DNA from: Kiritimatiellales bacterium
GTDB lineage: Bacteria > Verrucomicrobiota > Kiritimatiellia > Kiritimatiellales > Pontiellaceae
Direction of reading: 5' to 3'
Assembly (NCBI GenBank): GCA_030630445.1
Contig: DAOVNC010000104.1
Span: forward strand, 1-9,361
Length of the DNA stretch: 9,361 nucleotides
The translations under genes were made by a program, and so were the position numbers. The notes under the pieces are model-generated. The model made no database searches. It was given only the letters and a program-made list of their open reading frames with translations, and was not told the DNA's origin. Within the stretch, counting starts at the first letter, position 1. Every line of letters starts with the position of its first letter. This document shows positions 4,596 to 9,361 of this stretch, in pieces.

Positions 4596-6683
4596 ATGAA
4601 GAAGGTACGCTACAGGTTGTTTTTTGCGGGATGGATGCTGGCGTTGGCGGGGTTTGCCGTGGCCGAGCAGGTGGATCCGCGTTTTCCTTCCGACCGTCCC
4701 GCCGACCTGCCCGAGGAATGGACGCGGTGGCCGCGCGCGCGCATCCGACAATTGGAAGCGGAGCGGGATCAATTGCTCGAAAAGATTTCCGTGCTGCCGC
4801 AGCATGATCCAAAATTCCAGTCCGATCATCTGGGCTACCATTCTTTGTTCGAAGACCCCGATCCAGACGGTTCGCTTCCGCCTCACCAGATTGACATCAA
4901 GCTGGCCTGGGCTCCTACACTCGCCTCGATTGCCCTGGCTCCGGCCTTTAATCCAATGGAGTCCAAGGGGGAGGGTGCCTATGCCTTTCCAAAGCGTTTC
5001 AAGATCGAGATGCTGAATCCAGGCACGGACGGGTTTGAAACGGTCGTGGATTGGATGGATGAGGATTTTCCGTATCCGGGTCCGTATCCGGTCTTTTTTT
5101 CGGGGATCAACCGAGCCACGAAACACGTTCGCATCACGGTTCCGCAGGAGGTGCGGGAATCGGGCGTGGCGTATTTCGCGCTGGGTGAAATCTATCTGTT
5201 CCGCCCGGGAGCAGGCGGTCGGATCGGAGCCAATGTGGTCGCATGGGCCGACACGGAGATCGAGGTGTCCGATTCGTTCGCGATGCCACCGATATGGGAT
5301 ACCCAATACCTGCGTGATGGTGTGGCGGGGCTTGGATTTCCGTTGAGCGATGAAAGGGTTGAATCGAAAGACCTGATGGTTACCTACGAAAACGGCCTCC
5401 CGTTTTCGGACAAGGTGCAGCTCACGCTGGATCTGGGCCGTGTGCGGGATATCGGGCGCATTGATTTTTGGCCGGCCGCGGCACCGTATTTGCTGGCGCT
5501 TCCGTCGTTTGGCTTCCCTGAAAGGATCTCGGTGGAGATGTCGCCCGATCCGGACTTCGATAAGGTAATGGTGCTCGAGATGAAAAATGCCACCCGGCGC
5601 GTATACCATGGAAACCTGCTTTCCATCACCGGAGAAGGGTATGACGCACAATATATTCGCATCACCATGGAAGGGCTCGGCGAGTACAAGGGGAATCCAA
5701 TTTTAGGGATGGGGGAAATTTCGGTTTCCAACAATGAGCAGGTCTGGTCGGTCAACAGCAAGATTGCTGCGCAGGGAATTCCCAGGGAATATCTGGATCA
5801 GCTGCCGCGCCTGGTCGATGGCTGCAGCCGGCACCGCCGGATTTTGCCGCAAGGAGAATGGATCAAGGGGTTGGCGCAGCGCCGACCGCTGGACCGGCGG
5901 CTGGCGGTGGTGGAGCGGGAGCTGGAGATGGCCCGGTCAACGTGGCGCAGGATCCAGCTGCGTTCCAGTATTTGGGGAGGGGGCATCGTTGCCGTGGCCC
6001 TGATCGGCGGCATGGTTCTTCAACGCCGCCAGCGCCGGCGCATTCTTGAAAACCTGCGGTGGCAAATTGCACATGATCTCCACGACGAGGTCGGCAGCAG
6101 TCTGGGCAGTATTTCGCTGACGGCCGAGCAGCTGGAAAACGAGGCGACCGATGCGGGGATGAAAGAGGATCTGGTCGACCTTTCCCTGATGGCCCGCGAG
6201 GCCTGTGCCTCGCTACGGGAGGTGGTATGGGTGATCGACCAGTCCACCATCCATCTGCCCGCACTGATCCAAAAGCTGGTGGAACGCGCGGAATGGGTGC
6301 TGGGCGGTGTGGAGCTGTCGGTCGAGACCCCAAAGGACTGCCCGGATACCGTGGTGTCTTTTCCGTTCAAGCGGCATTTGATCATGTTTTTCAAGGAGGC
6401 GGTGCATAACTGCGCCCGTCATGCACAGGCTACCCGGGTACGGATTGCTGTGGAGATTGTCGGATCGCAACTGCAGTTGATGGTTAGTGACAACGGGCAT
6501 GGATTTGATCCATCGGAGTTAAAGGATGGCTGGGGACTGGCCAACATGAAGAAGCGTGCGAAGGAACTCGGTGGTGAGATGGAATTGGAGTCGCAACCCG
6601 GTACCGGCACCACCATCACCCTGAAGGTTCCGCTCAAAGCCCTGCCGAACGAGCCAAGACGTGCGTACAAGAGTTCGAATTAA
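4596..6683 (+). CDS. NarX/DesK-type sensor histidine kinase with discoidin-like sensor region
   Basis: This 695-residue membrane kinase has a signal peptide (1-23, AVA before cleavage), a short helical segment (about 47-65), and a large extracytoplasmic region with two apparent discoidin/galactose-binding-like domains (about 97-203 and 210-380). The second domain has VQLTLDLG, IGRIDFWPA, FPERISVEM, YIRITMEG and GEISVSNN blocks. A charged helical linker (about 430-455) and one membrane helix (458-476) follow. The cytoplasmic part has a HisKA_3 dimerisation helix with phospho-acceptor H496 in LHDEVG, and an ATPase domain with N605 (N box), DNGHG (632-636) and GWGLANM (645-651). The kinase should autophosphorylate at H496 and pass phosphate to a NarL-family regulator, most likely RR2, 264 nt downstream. 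The start at 4596 is supported by the signal peptide, although no ribosome site is seen. Glycan sensing is inference from the fold resemblance. Confidence 0.93.
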   Translation: MKKVRYRLFFAGWMLALAGFAVAEQVDPRFPSDRPADLPEEWTRWPRARIRQLEAERDQLLEKISVLPQHDPKFQSDHLGYHSLFEDPDPDGSLPPHQIDIKLAWAPTLASIALAPAFNPMESKGEGAYAFPKRFKIEMLNPGTDGFETVVDWMDEDFPYPGPYPVFFSGINRATKHVRITVPQEVRESGVAYFALGEIYLFRPGAGGRIGANVVAWADTEIEVSDSFAMPPIWDTQYLRDGVAGLGFPLSDERVESKDLMVTYENGLPFSDKVQLTLDLGRVRDIGRIDFWPAAAPYLLALPSFGFPERISVEMSPDPDFDKVMVLEMKNATRRVYHGNLLSITGEGYDAQYIRITMEGLGEYKGNPILGMGEISVSNNEQVWSVNSKIAAQGIPREYLDQLPRLVDGCSRHRRILPQGEWIKGLAQRRPLDRRLAVVERELEMARSTWRRIQLRSSIWGGGIVAVALIGGMVLQRRQRRRILENLRWQIAHDLHDEVGSSLGSISLTAEQLENEATDAGMKEDLVDLSLMAREACASLREVVWVIDQSTIHLPALIQKLVERAEWVLGGVELSVETPKDCPDTVVSFPFKRHLIMFFKEAVHNCARHAQATRVRIAVEIVGSQLQLMVSDNGHGFDPSELKDGWGLANMKKRAKELGGEMELESQPGTGTTITLKVPLKALPNEPRRAYKSSN

Positions 6684-6726
6684 TGCGGCTTCGCTTCGGG
6701 GAATTTAGAATGAAGATTTCAAAATT

Positions 6727-6793
6727 AAGAATGGTTGGTCTGCGACAGCTTCCACTAATAAAAGGCCAACGCCGCTTGAGTTCCACCATTCTT
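6727..6793 (+). other. Imperfect hairpin between the kinase gene and RR2
   Basis: AAGAATGGT (6727-6735) pairs with ACCATTCTT (6785-6793). Nested inside, GTTGGTCT (6734-6741) can pair with AGGCCAAC (6763-6770) through one G-T pair; the two pairings overlap by two bases at 6734-6735. The right arm of the outer stem lies inside the duplicated leader (13-21 in copy 1, where the left arm would fall outside the window). It may attenuate read-through from the kinase gene into RR2, but no T-run follows. Confidence 0.45.
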
Positions 6794-6891
6794 CATGAAC
6801 CATTCGCTTTGCTCATTATTTACTGCGTAAATTATCTTTCGCATTCGCTTCAGGCTGAATTCTCACCTCTTCATTACGTTGGTGTTGTATA
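6773..6891 (+). repeat. Regulator leader repeat, copy 2 (exact duplicate of 1-119)
   Basis: Identical to 1-119 at all 119 positions, followed by weaker similarity up to the RR2 start codon (GAAGGTGAATGA and GGAGATATAGG are shared). It contains the same direct repeat (6801-6809, 6842-6850) and central inverted repeat (6818-6832). The left limit of the homology cannot be tested because the first copy is cut by the window edge. Likely the promoter/operator region of RR2. Confidence 0.85.
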
Positions 6892-6947
6892 GGTATGGTT
6901 TTCCACAGAATGAAGGTGAATGAATCATGGAGATATAGGCAATTGAT

Positions 6948-7583
6948 ATGATACCGATCAATATATGGATTGTTGAGGACGACACGGTATTCCGCCGGAC
7001 GCTGCAGCGGCGGCTGAGCCGTGAGAAGCATATTACCTGTAGCCGGGTCTTTCCGTCCTGCATCGAGTTTTTCGAAGCAATCGAAACCGATGTGCATCCG
7101 GACATGGTGCTCATGGACCTCGGCCTGCCGGGCATGGGCGGCATCGAGGGTATCCAGAAGCTGGCAACCAAGGCTCCCGACGTGGCCGTCATGGTCCTGA
7201 CGGTGTTCAAGGAGAAAGATAAGGTGCTCCAGGCGCTGGAAGCCGGTGCAGCGGGTTATCTGCTGAAGACCGCTACCGGGCGGGAAATCGTGAACGGGCT
7301 TCAACAGGTCTTTATGGGCGGGGTGCCGCTGAGCCCCGCCGTGGCCAAGGTGGTACTCGAAGAGCTGCGCAAGCCGGCTCCGGCCGATGATTTCCATCTG
7401 TCTGCGCGCGAGATCGATGTGCTGGAGCAGCTGGCGGAAGGCCTTTCGGTCAAGGAAATTGCCGTCGCACTCGATATCGGGCGACGCACGGTCGCGTTCC
7501 ATCTCGAAAACATCTACAGCAAGCTGCGGGTCCAATCCCAGTCGGGCGCCGTGGCCAAGGCGCTGCGCGCCGGGATTATCTGA
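6948..7583 (+). CDS. NarL/FixJ-family response regulator (RR2), paralogue of RR1
   Basis: This 211-residue protein aligns with RR1 without gaps at about 76% identity (hand count, 160 of 211). The receiver keeps D11/D12, D57, T85 and K107; the LuxR-type helix-turn-helix (about 150-205) has the core RTVAFHLENIYSKL. Residues 28-52 are identical in the two proteins while their DNA differs at eight silent positions, so the duplication is not very recent. Changes cluster at residues 13-27 (10 of 15 differ; receiver helix alpha-1) and 178-194 (recognition helix, for example G184 to F). It follows the histidine kinase gene in the same direction, so the two likely form a pair, but RR2 has its own leader and may be transcribed separately. 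The start at 6948 shares its context with RR1; the ribosome site is weak (AGG, 7-8 nt upstream). Confidence 0.95.
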   Translation: MIPINIWIVEDDTVFRRTLQRRLSREKHITCSRVFPSCIEFFEAIETDVHPDMVLMDLGLPGMGGIEGIQKLATKAPDVAVMVLTVFKEKDKVLQALEAGAAGYLLKTATGREIVNGLQQVFMGGVPLSPAVAKVVLEELRKPAPADDFHLSAREIDVLEQLAEGLSVKEIAVALDIGRRTVAFHLENIYSKLRVQSQSGAVAKALRAGII

Positions 7584-7687
7584 TTGTCGCCCAATGTAGG
7601 ACGCGGTTCCGAGTGCAGCGCGGGGTGCTTGCTTCAGTGATCGCGCCACCGTTTCGCTCCGCTCATATAAAAGCGGTGTCGAGCCAC

Positions 7688-7728
7688 CGCACTCCATGCA
7701 CCTTTTGGAGTGCGCCCGCACGTGCGGG
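7688..7728. repeat. Core hairpin and adjoining perfect palindrome
   Basis: CGCACTCC (7688-7695) pairs with GGAGTGCG (7707-7714) around an 11-nt loop that matches the loop in copy 1 except for one base. Immediately after it, CCCGCACGTGCGGG (7715-7728) is a perfect 14-bp palindrome. The long outer arms of copy 1 are absent. CGCTTTAAAATTC follows in both copies. Confidence 0.7.
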
Positions 7729-7838
7729 GCGCTTTAAAATTCAGTCGCAAAGTAATTCGCATTGCGCCCAACGCGCCCCCTCCGGGAGGCACGTCCTACA
7801 CCTCGATCACCTTGCACAACCCCACCCCCCGGGTGTGG

Positions 7839-7868
7839 CACGCGCCTCTTTTCGCAGAAAAGGGCGTG
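7839..7868 (+). other. Conserved hairpin, same as 1181-1210
   Basis: The 30 bases are identical to 1181-1210. CACGC pairs with GCGTG, and CTTTT with AAAAG around loop CGCAG. Just upstream, CACAACCC and GGGTGTG form the counterpart of the first hairpin of copy 1. Confidence 0.55.
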
Positions 7869-7895
7869 TTTCGGTAGACGGCAATCAGTCCCGCC

Positions 7896-7911
7896 CCGGT
7901 CATTTGACCAG
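7896..7911. promoter_or_regulatory. 7-2-7 type inverted repeat, candidate RR2 operator
   Basis: CCGGTCA-TT-TGACCAG pairs at six of seven positions and shares the core GGTCA-TT-TGACC with the copy-1 site at 1241-1256. It lies 120 nt before the ATG of the LamG-type gene, against 129 nt in copy 1. GTAGAC follows with one base between (directly after the site, TAGAC, in copy 1). Binding by RR2 is inference. Confidence 0.45.
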
Positions 7912-7943
7912 TAGACCGCAAGGTTTGAACTGCGGTACAAGTA

Positions 7944-7986
7944 TCGGATTCGTGAGGAAACCCAGAAATGGGTTATCGGGATCCGA
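7944..7986 (+). promoter_or_regulatory. Stem-loop just upstream of the LamG-type gene
   Basis: TCGGATTC (7944-7951) pairs with GGATCCGA (7979-7986, one G-T pair), and inside it AACCC (7959-7963) pairs with GGGTT (7970-7974) around loop AGAAAT. It corresponds in position to the inverted repeat at 1298-1346, although the inner sequence differs. A 5'-UTR hairpin is the simplest reading. Confidence 0.45.
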
Positions 7987-8031
7987 ATGGATCATGAACG
8001 GGAAAAACAACAACAGGGAGGAAGGCATACC

Positions 8032-9361
8032 ATGAAAAAACAACTCATAGCAGCTGCGGCTTTCGCGGTCGCAGTAGCAGCAACCAGCCAGGCGGATGTG
8101 GTTCTTAGAACGGACTTTACCGGATTTGCAACGGATGTAGGCACCATGACCATCTCGAACTTTACTTGGTCCTCGGAGCTTGGCGAAGGAGCCAATGCAA
8201 CCACAGACCTTGCCCTGACGGGCAGTGCATCCGGATTTATCGCGGTAACGCCCGGAACGGGTGGAACCGGCCCTGCGGTCGGTGTGGCAGGAAACATCGA
8301 AACGGCCGGTGCTTGGGCCACTAGCTTTACCTTTACTCCGTCGCAGTCGCTCGATATCACCAGCTTTGATATCAGTTCGTATTCCGTCAGCGGCGGGGGT
8401 ACCCACCAAGGTGCAGCCCACACGGTGGACTGGGCGCTTGAGATCACTTCTGCGGGAACGGACTTCACAGGAAACGTTACGGAAACCGAACCGGGGGGCA
8501 CCGCTCCGCAAGCCTTCTCCATCGATGCGACGGGAACCACGTTGAATGCGGGCACCGCCTACACATTCAACTTGACCGTGAGCAGCACGGATACCGGCGG
8601 AAACAACATTGCGCTGGACATGTTTACCCTGAAAACCGCGCCGACGGGAGTTCCCAACATTCTGGATTTTTCCGCCAGCCCCACCACGGTCCTTTCCAAC
8701 GGGACGGTTACGCTTTCCTGGAATGTCGAGGACGAAACCTCCCTCAGCATCGACCAAGGCATCGGAGATGTTACGGGAATGAGCTCCACCCAGATCGTGG
8801 TCAATGCCGACACCACCTACGTGCTGACCGCCACCAATGGCAATGGAAGCACCAATGAATCGGTGCAGGTCACCCTGATCACCACGGTTCCGGTCATCAA
8901 CTCCTTTACCGCCAGCAAGACGATCGTCAGCGTCGGGGAGACGGTTACGCTCGCTTGGAACGTCGACGACGAGACCGGCCTGAGTATCGACCAAGGCATC
9001 GGGGATGTTACGGGAACGGGCTCCATCCAAGTGGATGTCTTTTCCGACACCACCTACACGCTGACCGCCAGCAATGGCAATGGCAGCACCAACGAATCGG
9101 TGGAAATTGTCATCGGCGAAAGAGACCCGCTCCTTGCCCACTACACCTTCGATGTGGACGGCACGGCCACTGTGGGCACGGATGCAGTGCTTGGCTCTGC
9201 CGCAAGCATCGACGCCCTCGACCCTGTAATAGGCGCAGGTGCGCTCGCGCTGTCCGGCGCTCCCGACCCCGAAACCACTGGCAACGACGGAGCGGTTTCC
9301 GGCAATGCGTTTGATTGGAGTGCCGCCGACACCCGCACCGTTGCCTTCTGGATGAAGACTA
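8032..9361 (+). CDS. Secreted Ig-like/LamG-type protein, 3' end beyond window
   Basis: The frame is open from ATG 8032 to the window end with no stop, giving at least 443 residues. The start has a strong GGGAGGAAGG ribosome site and a signal peptide (1-21, SQA before cleavage). Residues 22-206 are a Thr/Ser/Gly-rich beta-type region I cannot assign. Residues 207-285 and 286-363 are two tandem Ig-like repeats, each with VTLSW/VTLAW, the shared SIDQGIGDVTG block and YVLTATNGNGS/YTLTASNGNGS. From 364 the sequence (LLAHYTFD, then VAFWMKT at the edge) looks like the start of a LamG/concanavalin-like domain. Such proteins are usually exported and bind glycans. Its upstream region matches that of the PEP-CTERM gene, so regulation by RR2 is plausible. 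Whether it ends in a PEP-CTERM tail cannot be seen. Confidence 0.9.
   Translation, partial: MKKQLIAAAAFAVAVAATSQADVVLRTDFTGFATDVGTMTISNFTWSSELGEGANATTDLALTGSASGFIAVTPGTGGTGPAVGVAGNIETAGAWATSFTFTPSQSLDITSFDISSYSVSGGGTHQGAAHTVDWALEITSAGTDFTGNVTETEPGGTAPQAFSIDATGTTLNAGTAYTFNLTVSSTDTGGNNIALDMFTLKTAPTGVPNILDFSASPTTVLSNGTVTLSWNVEDETSLSIDQGIGDVTGMSSTQIVVNADTTYVLTATNGNGSTNESVQVTLITTVPVINSFTASKTIVSVGETVTLAWNVDDETGLSIDQGIGDVTGTGSIQVDVFSDTTYTLTASNGNGSTNESVEIVIGERDPLLAHYTFDVDGTATVGTDAVLGSAASIDALDPVIGAGALALSGAPDPETTGNDGAVSGNAFDWSAADTRTVAFWMKT
8650..9120 (+). repeat. Two tandem Ig-like repeats (79 and 78 residues)
   Basis: Repeat 1 (8650-8886) and repeat 2 (8887-9120) encode near-identical Ig-like units. 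Both begin VP-x-I, carry SIDQGIGDVTG and end NGNGSTNESV plus a short strand. The DNA is also similar (for example ATCGACCAAGGCATCGG in both), so the duplication is probably fairly recent. Confidence 0.85.

Larger units (their letters stand above)
7584..7911 (+). repeat. Hairpin-rich intergenic region, copy 2
   Basis: Homologous to 815-1256, with a shorter central hairpin and several small indels. It holds the core hairpin, a perfect palindrome, the paired hairpins and the 7-2-7 repeat listed separately. An open frame at 7613-8035 is not preserved in copy 1, so I do not call a gene here. It lies between RR2 and the secreted LamG-type protein, in the same place as copy 1. Confidence 0.7.

Noticed and set aside
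4401..5651. 416-codon open frame on the - strand
   Set aside because: It lies opposite the kinase and esterase genes, spans their gap and resembles no family; it is a shadow of the high-GC coding frame.
6816..7721. 301-codon open frame on the - strand opposite RR2
   Set aside because: RR2 is a clear response regulator with all key residues; the antisense frame has no recognisable domain and runs through the leader and the intergenic repeat.
7900..9141. 413-codon open frame on the - strand opposite the LamG-type gene
   Set aside because: The + strand has a signal peptide, a strong ribosome site and clear Ig-like repeats. The antisense frame repeats only because the Ig-like DNA repeats.
1..9361. 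CRISPR array, transposon or integron structure
   Set aside because: Repeats occur as two distant copies or as protein-domain repeats; there are no regularly spaced short repeats, transposase or integrase genes, or clear terminal inverted repeats with target duplications.

Overview
The window reads like an accessory locus of a polysaccharide-degrading member of the PVC bacteria. Kiritimatiellota (Pontiella-like) or a related Verrucomicrobiota is the best guess. This rests on a PEP-CTERM surface protein, a secreted SASA-type (sialate O-acetylesterase-like) esterase with a calcium-loop C-terminus, a secreted Ig-like/LamG protein, and NarL/NarX-type two-component genes. The taxonomy is inference; there is no rRNA or other marker gene. 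All six supported genes lie on the + strand and there are no tRNAs, CRISPR arrays or transposases.

Layout: (1) 1-178, an AT-rich leader whose first 119 bases recur exactly at 6773-6891. (2) 179-814, NarL-family response regulator RR1. (3) 815-1385, a non-coding region rich in hairpins with a NarL-like 7-2-7 inverted repeat at 1241-1256. (4) 1386-2045, a small PEP-CTERM protein made of one galactose-binding-like (discoidin-like) module, followed by a terminator. (5) 2244-4523, a secreted protein with two more copies of that module fused to a SASA esterase domain. (6) 4596-6683, a NarX/DesK-type histidine kinase whose extracytoplasmic part looks like two discoidin-like domains. (7) 6684-6947, a structured spacer plus the second leader copy. 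(8) 6948-7583, response regulator RR2, about 76% identical to RR1. (9) 7584-8031, a second copy of the hairpin-rich region, again with a 7-2-7 type repeat. (10) 8032 to the window end, a partial secreted protein with tandem 79-residue Ig-like repeats and the start of a LamG-like domain.

The main pattern is a repeated regulatory cassette: leader, NarL-type regulator, structured intergenic region with a candidate operator, then a secreted carbohydrate-associated protein. The regulatory front is conserved between the two copies, while the secreted output is unrelated. The two regulators differ mostly in receiver helix alpha-1, the usual kinase-pairing surface, and in the DNA-recognition helix. 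This fits duplication followed by insulation. A plausible model is that a glycan-binding kinase senses extracellular polysaccharide and phosphorylates its neighbouring regulator. The regulator then acts on its own leader and on the 7-2-7 site to control production of surface-attached or secreted glycan-binding and esterase proteins. The cassette repeat, domain content and inverted repeats are visible in the sequence; the regulatory wiring is inference.
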